A stretch of 64,000 nt of DNA from [Phialemoniopsis] sp. UDSM-2020 (taxonomy: Eukaryota; Ascomycota; Sordariomycetes; Thyridiales; Thyridiaceae), in NCBI GenBank assembly GCA_018873225.1, contig JAEILZ010000001.1, positions 2,046,001 to 2,110,000 of the forward strand. The letters run 5' to 3'. Position 1 is the stretch's first letter; each line of letters opens with the position of its first letter. Shown here in pieces: positions 34,186-47,418 of this stretch. Under the pieces are notes generated by a model, which saw only the letters and a list, made by a program, of their open reading frames with translations, had not been told where the DNA came from and did not search any database. Made by a program: the position numbers and the translations under genes.

Positions 34186-34515
34186 TTCGTGAGGATAGAC
34201 GACGAGTGCAGGCAGGACTGCAATGAATAATTCAATCTTTCTGGAAAGTGCATTATTGATGTTCAACACTCCTTCTCAACTTGTCCTAGATCTTCGAAGA
34301 TTGATTCGAGACTGCTGTTCATCACTCAAGGCAAGTACCAGCCATTTCAGAGTGTCTAGATTGATCATATTGCACGTCGCCGTCATCAATACACAACGTC
34401 ATGCACATGGCGCTTGTATAGCAAAATATTTTTGCAGCTCATCTTACTTGCATTCAAGCCAGAGGTCGCCGTCTACTCAGCAGCATTTTCCTCTCATTGA
34501 CATTTAGTCCTGCAC
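34186..34515. other. Spacer, GH78 to small membrane-protein gene
   Basis: 330 bases between two same-strand genes: the GH78 3' UTR and the upstream region of the small TM gene. No element was recognised. Confidence 0.5.
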
Positions 34516-35033
34516 ATGATAACACTCAGCCTCCGCGTTACCGGTGTTGCGCTCCAGCATGACTCCAGCCGACAGGTGTAAGTACTCACTCATCGTGAGG
34601 TGGTCGTCCGGTTCCCAACTCCCAAGACTGACAGTATTGGCCCGCCACAACAGCCACCGTGCTGTATATCGTGGCCGCTGTGTCGTATCTCTTCAGCTTT
34701 GCCGTCGTCCTCACCATGCAATGCCTGTGTGTCAAGCGCTTCGGGGAGTAAGTATTCGCTCGCTTCCGTCCTGATTCCTCTTTCAAGGAGGTTAACAAAA
34801 GGTCTACCGGAAGACTAGAGCTCGATATCGAGCGGCTGAACTCCGCCGTCAACAACCCGTCAACGCAGGCTATGTCGAAACCACACGAAACTTCTTCCCC
34901 CGGGATGACCGAGATCCAACAAAAGGAACAGGAGGGTACGATTATTGATTCATGTGCCACCACAAAGTCTCGACAAACCTTGCTAACAATTGATCTAGGC
35001 GATACCGACCAGGAACCAGGCGCGTTCCGATAA
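34516..35033 (+). CDS. Small single-pass membrane protein, unrecognised
   Basis: Four exons 34516-34575, 34635-34747, 34802-34935, 34999-35033, giving 113 aa. All three introns (53-63 nt) have canonical GT...AG ends, and phases match at each junction. Residues 21-50 contain one strong hydrophobic helix (TVLYIVAAVSYLFSFAVVLT) followed by two cysteines and basic residues (MQCLCVKRFG), suggesting a C-terminal tail in the cytosol with possible palmitoylation. The tail (about 58-113) is polar, Ser/Glu/Gln-rich and probably disordered. I recognise no family. Coherent splicing plus a clean TM helix make it a likely real gene. It is convergent with eL32. Confidence 0.6.
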
Positions 35034-35578
35034 TCCTCACGAGAGCAAAGACTACAGAGGGTACTGTATGAGCCGCGTTTTGGAGGCAAATGGCGGGTTT
35101 GTCCGAGACGGACTGAGAGCTGTATCATCAAGTGACTAAGTAGTATTGAATACCGGATACCTGGAGTGGAAAAGATTGGTTTCGTTTGCTGTGCTCTCTC
35201 GTTCGACATGACTCCGGTCTCCACCGAATTGCAAAAAGCCATCCCCATGAAATCGACTCCAAATCGACAACCCAGCTGCTTTAGTTGGTCTCCTGCGAAT
35301 CTGAATCAGTCTTTCCAAATCTAATTACCTATCCGCTTGAAAGGCCGGACATGGCCACTCTGCCATGGGCACATTGTAGAGACGTGGATTCACTTTCATA
35401 GCAGCCCGAAGCAGTGGCGAAGATGCACGCAACTTTGTAATGTTTCGTTGAAATTCCTCAAGTCATCGACAATGCTAAGAATTTATTTCTAGCATCGAGG
35501 TATGTGTGCCAGCTTTTCCGCAGACCAAGAGCAAAAACCGTTCCCATGCAACCGCCATAAAGTGAACCATGAGACCAT
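35034..35578. other. Convergent spacer, small TM gene / eL32
   Basis: 545 bases expected to contain two 3' UTRs. I see nothing else. Confidence 0.5.
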
Positions 35579-36323
35579 TTACACCTCCGTCGTGACCTTC
35601 GCCTTGGCGTTGGTGACCTTGACGCCCAGCTGCTTCGCCCTCGCGATGATGTCGATCCTCTTCCGGGATGAGACGTTGTGGGCGATCCTGCATTTCAATC
35701 GTTAGTCCTCGTGTTCTCCCAAACTGATGTCCAATCTCGCCCTCGTGATCCCATCTCTCCACTATCCCAGCTGAACGAATCGAGGGGTACGTACTCTGCG
35801 GCGTAGGTGCGGTTGTGCATAAGGAGCAGCTCGACGTCGTTGACGTTGCTGACGAGGAAGGCCTTGTGGCCGGAGGGCATCATGTGGCGGGTCTTCTTGT
35901 TGGAGCCATAGCCGATCTAAAAAATCAGAACTCTTGTCAGCCTCCGCTTCCATCCCAACAGCCCGAATATCCCTGCGAATCCAGCGAATTTCCGGGCTCT
36001 TCGTTTTGAATTATCGCGAGTGAGACGTACCGAGGGCATGGCAATGGTGCCCCTGAAGCGACGGCGGACACGGCTGTCAATACCCTTGGGCTTGCGCCAG
36101 GCCGAGTCGACGCGCATGAAGCGGTCGCTCTGGTGGCGCATGAAGGCCTTCGTGCCTGTAAATCAAGAAATCCAGTCAACATTCATGTTCTCCCTCGTCC
36201 TTCTCATTGCTCCCACGCGGCCAAATGTGCGTTGCGGCTTCGGGGGAGGCTTGATCGGTCGCTCGGGATGATGGGTGACATACGCTTCTTGACGATCGGG
36301 ACATGCTTCTTTGCGGAAACCAT
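35579..36323 (-). CDS. RPL32: 60S ribosomal protein eL32
   Basis: Exons (minus): 36323-36284, 36155-36031, 35916-35795, 35687-35579, giving 131 aa, the usual eL32 length. It is a structural component of the large cytosolic ribosomal subunit. It shows the family order [57 protein letters not shown] split over exons 2 and 3, then [13 protein letters not shown] and the C-terminal [12 protein letters not shown]. The first exon is very short (40 bases), typical of fungal ribosomal-protein genes with an early intron. A telobox-like TTAGGGCT lies about 180 bases upstream. Confidence 0.97.
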
Positions 36324-37108
36324 CTTTGGCAGAATGTCAGTACTTCGACTCGAATCTGATAATCGTCGTAGAGCAAGGTGTGTTTACCTTGACGGATTTG
36401 CTGTCGGTATTGCTGGGCGGTATGACTTCGTCGACGGTCGATTGAAGATTGGTCTGTCGCTAAATTTTTGTCGAGGGTCACAGGTCAATTTTCGCACTAA
36501 GGGCTTAGGGCTTGAGACTGCCACGGCCAAAACAAAGGGCACGAGCCACAAGTCAGGTGGGGGCGAATGTGGCTTGTGGCTGAGTTGCCAAGTCTGTGCT
36601 CCACATTAACTTTTTCCTCTTATCAGTCACGGCAGTTCCGATAAGCCTCATCCACCTTGCCGACTGGAGGGACCCCTCAGATGCGGCCGGTTCCAAATGT
36701 CATTATGGACTTTAGTTTTGGAAACGAACGATTGATGAGATGAGAATGAATTGTATTATGAGAGAGGTCTATATCTCTAGATCTTGGGCAGACCAAGTCC
36801 AGCAGCTAACACAGCGGCTGATTTTATCCCCTCAGACAGCATTCCGTCCTCTCTTCCCGAGATCATCGGGAAGTGTACGGTGTTCGTTTATTCGTAAACA
36901 GTTTCTACGCATCATCATCCAGAGAGACCACAAATAATCAAATCACCTGCTCTCTAGCCACACCTACGCCTGATGCTAAAACTCCCAAGCTCTCAACGGT
37001 AAGAGGGCTTCTGCTAGCCTTCAACAATTATTGACCGAGAATCGGTAACCCAGTAGCCACAGGTATTGATTGCGTCCTCGGCATTGCAACATGCTGTAAG
37101 AGGCTTCT
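36324..37108. other. eL32 promoter and DnaJ 3' flank
   Basis: 785 bases between tandem minus-strand genes. It holds the eL32 upstream region with the telobox and the DnaJ 3' UTR. A 158-codon plus ORF crossing from 36133 is antisense noise. Confidence 0.5.
36505..36512. promoter_or_regulatory. Telobox-like Tbf1-type site in eL32 promoter
   Basis: TTAGGGCT, preceded by a partial copy AAGGGCT, matches the TTAGGGYT element (reverse ARCCCTAA) known to recruit Tbf1-type factors to ribosomal-protein promoters in many fungi. Its position about 180 bases before the ATG fits. No binding evidence is possible from sequence. Confidence 0.4.
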
Positions 37109-38570
37109 CTACTGAGTAGCGCACTGAGGCGCTCCGTCGTCCTCCTCCATGTCCTCCCAACTGTGTCCGAAGCGAGGGTCGCCCGAGTTTGCGCCCATCT
37201 GTAGAAAAAATTAGCATGATATAACAGGACAAGTAGATGTGTGGGCCGATGCTTACCTCCTCAATGTCGACATCAGTCTCGTACTCCACCTCATCTACCT
37301 CCTCGGTCACAATAGGAGGCTCCGGGGGAGGCAAGAGCTTTTGTAGTGCCTCGTACTCCTTCTCATCCTTGAGCCATCCTTCCTCAGGGAACTCAATCTT
37401 GACAATGAGGAAGAGGTCGCCATTCACCTCGCCACGCTTCAGTGGCATACCCTCTCCGGGCACCTTGATCACCTCGGTCGGCCGCATGATCTTGCCACGC
37501 GGGTGGTCGATGTGAATACCTCTGCCGTCGAGGTGCTTCAGCACGACACGAGAGAAGCCAGTCAGAGCTTCCGCAAGGGTGATGCTCAGGTCTGCGGACA
37601 GATCGTTGCCAATGCGGGTGAAGACATCATGCGGTTCCTCGATAAGTGTGAAGATGATGTCGCCAGGTGTTTGGTCCGGGTGTTGATCAGCCTCGCCCTC
37701 GAGAACGATCCTCTCGCCCTGCATCGAGCCGCGAGGAATGTAAATCTCGAGCGCCTTCTTCTCCTCAACCGTTCTCTTGCCCTTGCACTTCTTGCAGCGG
37801 TCCTTCTCCTTGTAGTACATGCCAGAGCCCTGGCAGTGATCACAAGGAAGGACCTCTTTCCTCACCAGGCCGGGGCCGACTTGGCGATAGGCCTCCTGCA
37901 TGCCGACGCCCTTGCACCGATCACACTCCTGCGGCTTGACCCTGTCCTTGGCGCCGCTGCCCTTGCACTGGCTGCAGACCACCCTCTTGTTGGCAGCGAA
38001 CTTGACGGTCTTGCCCTTGTAGAGCTCCTCGAGTGTAACCTTGTACTCCTGCTCCTCGTCGTGGCCCTTGCGCGGCCGCCTCGGCATGCCGGCGCCGCCC
38101 ATGTTCATACCGAACATCTGCGCAAGGATATCGTTGAGGTCAACCTCGGCACCGCCGGGTCCGCCCCGCGAGGGGTCGAAGGCGGCCATGCCGTGGGTAT
38201 CGTAGAGGTGGCGCTTCTCTTCATCGCGCAGGATTTCGTAGGCTTGTGATACGGCCTTGAACTTGGCCTCGGACTCCGGCCGTTGGTCCTCGGGAACCTT
38301 GTCTGGGTGGTGTTGCAGGGCAGCCTATAGAGTAAACTGCGTTAATAAGGTCTCCTCTTGTGATGTGAGCTGGGGGGGAATTCTCTTGTTAAACTCACCT
38401 TGCGGTATGCCTTCTTGATATCGGCCTGGCTAGCCGACTTATCAATGCCGAGAAGAGCTGACGGGAAGTTAGAACCAAGTTCGCACAGGGAGCTTGCCGG
38501 CACAGCGCTTACCGTAGAGGTCGATGTCTTCCGGGTCCGTAGGACCCATGCTTGGTCCTCCTGAATCCAT
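37109..38570 (-). CDS. YDJ1: Type I DnaJ/Hsp40 co-chaperone, farnesylated (Ydj1/Mas5-like)
   Basis: Exons (minus): 38570-38513, 38457-38399, 38324-37257, 37198-37109, giving 424 aa. It stimulates Hsp70 ATPase and delivers unfolded clients in the cytosol and at ER and mitochondrial surfaces. The N-terminal J-domain has its HPD motif at the start of exon 3 (QHHPDK). A short Gly-rich segment follows, then four zinc-binding CxxCxGxG repeats (CSQCKGSG, CDRCKGVG, CDHCQGSG, CKKCKGKR), client-binding beta domains (DLSITLAEALTGF) and an acidic tail. The last exon ends in CATQ, a CaaX box for farnesylation, so membrane attachment depends on correct splicing of the last intron, which is open in the unspliced frame. 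Confidence 0.95.
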
Positions 38571-41410
<2,840 letters not shown>

Positions 41411-41654
41411 TTCGTGAAGCTCGCTCACGAATGGTCTGTAAGATAGTTGACTAGACCACGATAAGTGTAGAATATGTGTGTAATTCATCATACCCCCTTG
41501 GTGTAATCCCATGGTAACCTCTAAACGCCATCATAATGCTATGGTCTTAGTCCCACCCACTATGGGTCGGTCGCTGTGCTGGTGAATTTTCCTTGCCTCG
41601 TTCTTCACATTCCCTTCGCCAATGTACAGTCAGCCTTTGAAGCTCACCATTCTT

Positions 41655-42807
41655 TCAGGCGACTTTGGGACCGAGACCTGTAAAGATCTTCGCCTTGACT
41701 TCTCCTGCGATAAGCCCAGCCGTCTCGCGGGTCGCGATCTGGTTGCTATCCCGCGCGACCTTCTCGACGGCTTGGTCAAGTGACTTGCCAGCATTTCCAC
41801 CACCCCAAGAAGCGTAGACGGCTGCCGCGTTGGCACTCTGACCGCCACTTCGGCCCAGCCGCTGTACTTGACCGGTGACCTCCTTGACCTTGGAGGCCAA
41901 ATCGAGCATCTGTTTGTTGCCATAGTCCCTGTTGGTGAAGAGGGGGCTTTGAGACAGTGTCTGCACCCAATACTTGTTCCACAAGAGCTCGAGCAAATGG
42001 GCATCGAGGGTGCTCTTGAAGTGTTCGATCTCAAGGCTGTAATACCGGCTCGCATGCGCACCAAAATCTTCAGCCTTGTTGAGGGGTACCGTTTGGTAGC
42101 CGTCGCTGCTCGTGTCTCCGCTGCTCTCGGCCGCAGCGGGTTTGTAGTTCTCGGGATAGGTTCGGAAGGCGCCGATCTCAACCTTGCCGGCGCTAATCGT
42201 GCGGTCGGGGTCAACGACGACTGCAACAAAGGGATCGTTGAACTGTTGTTGCAGGAACTGGGTGCTGACATCGATGCCACTGAGCCAGCAGCCGTAACCA
42301 GGGTGGGAGTGATACCAGCCAACAACGTTCTCGAGACGGCCCTGCTCTCTAGCCAGCCGTAGGTATTCCACCATGTACTCGTTCGCCTCGTCCTGCGCGT
42401 TGACTCGAGTCTCTGTGCCCTCGACGGGCAGACGGAAAGCGTCGGTGATAACGAGAGAAGTGCCGTCAATGTAGCCCTGCATCAGACCCATGACCTCGAT
42501 GGAGCCCCCGGAGCGGGCGTGCATGACCATCTTGATGAGGGCGACGGCGCTGATGCGGACCGTCTTGAAGTAGTTGGGATCGCTCTTCCATGGCTTCTTG
42601 TCATCAATGGCCTTTTGAGATTCCGTGCTGTAGTTGTAGAGGGCATCGCGGGTGGGATCGACCAGCTTGACGTTGTTGTCGAGCTCTAGAATATTGGAGG
42701 CGGGGTCAGCTTTTGGGGTCCTCGCACAAGTCCTGGGGAGCTATGTAACGTCGAGTCATATTGGAGAAAGGGGCAGACTTACCCCATGATTTCATTGCGA
42801 CATCCAT
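41655..42807 (-). CDS. CSN5: COP9 signalosome subunit 5 (deneddylase)
   Basis: Exons (minus): 42807-42783 and 42685-41655, giving 351 aa. It is the catalytic zinc metallo-isopeptidase of the COP9 signalosome, which removes Nedd8 from cullins and controls light responses, development and secondary metabolism in moulds. The MPN+/JAMM motif is intact: Glu about 72 (SIEVMG), H134 and H136 (WYHSHPGYG), S144 and D147 (CWLSGID). The C-terminal helices hold the usual [13 protein letters not shown] region. Exon 1 is only 25 bases. The 97-base intron has GTAAGT and CTAG ends. It is convergent with MSE1 and divergent from the sugar transporter across 2.1 kb. Confidence 0.96.
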
Positions 42808-44904
42808 CTTGGAGGTACTGCTGGGAACAGATCCCAAGACTTCCTCAAAAATAGATGAGGTTGCTGCTACCTTATCTCTGGAAGGCGGGATGATGGATAT
42901 GATGTCTAGGCTGGCAGCTCATGGTGTGGAGACGAGAGGTCTTGGGTGAGTGAGCGTGGGGGCGGAGGAGGGACCGATAAGATAAGAGCAGCTTTAGTGC
43001 CTGGCCTAAGATCGTCTCGTCGCAACCCATCGATGAACCAGGTTCATTGTTTAATGACAGCTTCATGCGCTCGTTTGGCGCGGCATAACGTTCTTCCACA
43101 TCAGGGTCATGAACTCCAGTCAACTCACTGTTTGGCTCCCAACACTGAAGGATGGCATGGCATTGTTTGGTACCCTATGGTTCATTTCTGGCAAATGCTG
43201 TGCCTCAGCTTTGGGCCGACTTGCCTACCAGCCAATCTCTCTTTCCCGTTGTTTCCACTCATACATATGTATGTACACACATACAAATGGCTGCAATTGC
43301 AGGGGGGCAAGGGACATGCCAGAATTAGCTGGATCATACGACAAGCAACAAGGGCCAACCTGACATCGGCACAAATCCATGTCCAACATGCCCAACAAGC
43401 ATTCTGCCATGTGGAAACTGCACCACTTCAGCTGCTGATGCTGGCTGCTGCACACTGCACACCTACTGATGGCTGGCTCGGGCCGCGCTTCAGCAAGCGC
43501 TGAGACACCTCGATACCTCGACACCTGCAGGTATTTCATTTATCTTCGCCAGATCCCAAGGCGTTCTTCTGTCAGGGACCAAAAGAGCCCCATGGGCATA
43601 TCGCTTGTGCGGATGTTTCAAGCAGGCAGAGGTCCCTGAATATCGGCTAAATTGCTTCGCGGGCGCGGCTAAAACCATCCATGGGAATCCTCCCTTGTCC
43701 GAAATCGAGGCTGGACTTCCCCAAATGCAGAAAATTCTCGAGGCATTCCTTTTACCCAGGCGCGCTCAGTAGCATCGCAAATATCGTTAGCCTTACCCAG
43801 TCCGGGGATCTGGGTTAGCCCATGGGTGGACGCCACTACGGAGAGATTTCAATTTACTTCCGGCTGGTGGAGGACGGGAACTCCAGAGGTTCTCCGCGGT
43901 TTGTGGACTCCCTGTGCCGCATTGCCCACACAACGGCCTTACCACCCCTTTTGGCCGGAGTATCGCTCCGTTTGCTTTGACTGACATCTCTTGGTGAGGG
44001 GGGTCCTGGCGTGCCTGGTTGCCGTGGATCGGCTTCATGTAGGACCTCGTTACGCGCTCGCGCGATGCGTATCCTTTCGCCTCCGCGCCTCTGGGACTTT
44101 TGAATCTTGTGTGCTCGCCAGTGCCTGCTCTGATCGCCTAGGGGAAAGGGCCATCAAGGCCATGCACCCGAACGGAGTCGAAATGGCGATCTTGCCGAGG
44201 CACCAAGGCCTCGATCCGATCATCGCAACGGCTCTTTTCCCCTCGTGCATTTAGCCTGTAGAACAAGACTTTGACAGTGTGCTCTAGTCTTTGGCCCCCC
44301 ATCTTTTTATCCTGGAGCCCCGCAGCTGTCATTTCGAGGTCTAACAAGCCTGTGGAGTCGTCGATATTTTGTTCGGCGCTTCTCGGTTCACCATCCACCC
44401 CAGGGAACCCCGTGCCGTGTGTGACTTACGACTGATCCAATAAAGGTCCTACATTGAGCAGGAAGGAGTTTGGGACAGACAATGATCGACTGTGTTGGCA
44501 CGGCTCGTTACCACGTCGTATCGGCGCACGCGTGAGAATCTAGACTTGAAAATTCCGCATTTGTTTGGTTGCGACTGTGCAGGGTGGATTCGCCCCATTC
44601 CCCTATCCCGGTCTCTGTGGTGGGTGCTCTCCTTCATAGTCCCGGAAAGGCGGGTGTCAGCACCGATGGCATCCCAGGGAACAGAGGACAAGGGGGCCGC
44701 AAGGCTGCCAAGCCATCTTTGCATGTGCTTCTCAAATTTAAATAAGGATCTTTGCTCCCCCGTCTTGTCTTCACGATGGGTCTTCCCTGCCAGCTCGCAA
44801 TTGATCGGTCCAAGTTCGTGTCCGTGTCCGTGTCCGACTGCAGTCCATCGCCGAGTCGAATATACCAACCTTCCCCAAAGAGTACTTTCGGGTAGAAGAA
44901 TATC
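42808..44904. other. Divergent region, CSN5 / sugar transporter
   Basis: 2.1 kb. It contains a partly palindromic CATACATATGTATG at about 43260, a TTTAAATA TATA-like box about 170 bases before the transporter ATG, and a hexamer repeat in the leader. Short ORFs (such as 42946-43503 plus) show no protein features. Confidence 0.5.
44815..44838 (+). repeat. TCCGTG hexamer repeat in transporter leader
   Basis: Two perfect TCCGTG units, with a near copy on each side, lie about 70-90 bases before the transporter ATG, probably within its 5' UTR. A simple repeat of no evident function. Confidence 0.6.
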
Positions 44905-46961
44905 ATGGCTTCCAAGGCCAAGAAGGAACAGGTGCACATCGCCGAGGAGCAGGCGCCCGAGTTTGAGACCGTCCGCTGGACCAAGGATCCCGGTCTACGG
45001 ACCCTCTACTTCTATGCGGCTGTCCTGATGGTCGCCTCCGCGACCACTGGTTATGATGGGTATGACATGATGCCGCTCTGCTTGGCGCCTCGAAAATGGT
45101 GCAAGACTAATGGCGAATCTTGTCTAGATCCCTCTTGAACACCTCCCAGATGATGACGGCCTGGAAGGAGTACTTCGACCATGTCGAGGAAGACGCCAAC
45201 AAACTTGGCCTTATGTATGCCACTCTCCTCGTGCCGCTCAATGTGACGCCTCGATTCTAATATCAAACTCGCACAGGACCAACATGTTCAACATTGGTTC
45301 TATTGCCAGTTTCTTCATTACGTGAGTGCCAATGGCCCAATTCCATTGAAGTCTTCGCACTGACGAGATGGGTCTATCGTATAGTCCGTTCATCGCCGAT
45401 CGCTGGGGTCGAAAGCTCCCCATTGCTCTGGGATGTCTCATCATGATCCTCGGTGGTTTCCTCACTGCCTTCTCCACCAGCTACGCCAGTGAGTACCAAT
45501 TGATTCGAACAAGTTGAGCCAAACTAAACATCTCCGAACAGTGTACTGCGGTGGTCGTTTCACCCTCGGTTTCGGCAACAGTCTGGCACAGATGTGTTCC
45601 CCTATGCTTCTGACTGAGATCTGCCACCCTCAGCACCGTGGTCCGGTCACTACCATCTACAACTGTCTTTGGAACTTGGGAAACCTCAGTAAGGCGCCTT
45701 GTTCAACGACCAGATCCCATCTTCTTGACTAACAATGATAGTCTGCACTTTCATCGGTTGGGGCACGTCTTACGTTTCCAATGATTGGTCGTGGAGGTCC
45801 ATCACTCTCATCCAGATTGTGCCTTCTCTGATCCAGATCATCTTCATCTTCTGTAAGTTGCCCCGTCTAACTTGGCCAGTTGAGTCGAACACGCGCTCAT
45901 GAACAACGAACAGGGATCCCCGAGTCTCCCAGATGGCTGCTCTCCAAGGACCGAAACGAGGAGGCCCTGGCCATCCTTGCCAAGTACCACGCCAACGGCA
46001 ACGCCCAGAACTCGACCGTCCAATTCGAGTACCGCGAGATTGGCGAGACCATCCGCCTGGAGTCTGAGGCCGGCAACAAGTCCAGCTACCTTGACTTCTT
46101 CAAGACCAAGGGCAACCGCTGGCGTCTCGCTATCATCATCTCCATCGGTATCATCTCTCAATACTCTGGTAACGCTGTCATCTCGAACTATATGAACGCT
46201 GTCTACGACGGTGCTGGTATTACCGATCAGAACCAGAAGCTCGGTATTTCCAGCGGCAAGACTGTCTTGGATCTTGGATGCGCCATCGGTGCCGCCCTTA
46301 CTGTGGACCGATTCGGTCGTCGCCCGCTCTTCCTGACTGCCATCACCGGTATGACCATCTCCTTCGCGCTCTGGACTGTCATGGCCGCCATGTACGACAA
46401 GGAAGCCGGCCACAAGGGCTTCGGATACGCCCAGATCGTCTTCGTCTGGATCTTCGGTATCTTCTACGATATCGGTTTCTCCGGTCTGCTCGTCGGTTAT
46501 ACCCTCGAGGTCCTGCCCTTCCACCTCCGTGCCAAGGGTATGATGATCATGAACATCACTGTCCAGGCTATCCTGGCTCTCAGCGCGTAAGTCACTTCTT
46601 CTGCCGATGCTCCTAGTCTTCATTGCTGACACGATCGAAATAGTCAAACCAACCTCCTCGCCTGGAAGAACCTGCCCAGCCACTGGAATCTGTGCCTCTT
46701 CTACACTGTAAGTTTCAGCCTCGCGATTTATTCAATCCTGGTCACATTTACTAACCACCAATGCTGCAGCTCTGGGACTTTGTCGAACTCGTCTTCGTTT
46801 ACTTCGTCTACGTCGAGACCAACGGCCCCACCCTCGAAGAGATCGCCAAGATCTTCGATGGTGAGCAGGCCGTCGCCCAGATCAACCTCGAGCAGGTTGA
46901 GAAGGAGCTCGCCCTCCACGAGAACCGGGAGACCGCCTACCCCCCTGAGAAGACTGCCTAA
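44905..46961 (+). CDS. MFS sugar transporter (hexose/lactose permease-like)
   Basis: Nine exons 44905-45059, 45128-45214, 45277-45321, 45385-45488, 45542-45688, 45742-45852, 45914-46586, 46644-46707, 46770-46961, giving 525 aa. It is a plasma-membrane proton-coupled sugar porter of the fungal SP family with about 12 helices. Key motifs are GYDGSLLN in the first helix region, DRWGRK (motif A, loop 2-3), PESPRWLLSKDRNEEA at the start of the central loop, DRFGRRPLF (loop 8-9) and YFVYVETNGPTLEEIAKIFDG at the end, close to the canonical PETKG block. The exon-intron density (first six introns within 1 kb) is typical of this family. The next gene, in convergent orientation, encodes a tandem-cluster transcription factor. 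Confidence 0.95.
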
Positions 46962-47418
46962 GTGCTTCTTTGGAGCATCCTTCTTCTCGCCCGGTCCTTG
47001 TGACTAAATTTGGAGCCGTTCTATTCAGTTGAAGCACGCTTTCGTTGTTAACCCCGTGTAGGGAGAAATCAGCAATGATGCTGTTGGTTTCGAGGATAAT
47101 AATGGAATTGTAAGAGGGAATATCTGGGCCAATCAATCTATATTCCCGTCTTTCCATGGCTTAATACAAATCTTCATTCGTTGGCAAATTCTTTCTCAAT
47201 GCGAGACAAAATGGATGGAACGGGATGCTTGCATTCGCTTACACCTCCAATAGCACTGACATGTTATCATATATATTATGACTGCTCCGACCTGGCGGAT
47301 CGATCGTCTCTGCATAGAAGGTTTTAGTGGCCAATAGGCGAAAGTAGACCATCTAAGTTACTAACACACAGACATGACCGTAAATGACCTTCACACCACT
47401 TGTTCCCCGGCTTGGCGA
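46962..47418. other. Convergent spacer, sugar transporter / transcription factor
   Basis: 457 bases with both 3' UTRs. No other feature was seen. Confidence 0.5.

Noticed and set aside
33520..34269. 249-codon minus-strand ORF
   Set aside because: Antisense to the GH78 catalytic exon, which is clearly conserved.
42946..43503. 185-codon plus-strand ORF upstream of the sugar transporter
   Set aside because: It starts at a non-ATG-like context, has no domain, and has irregular composition; treated as intergenic.
45844..46683. 279-codon minus-strand ORF
   Set aside because: Antisense to the conserved sugar transporter exon 7; acidic low-complexity product with no domain.
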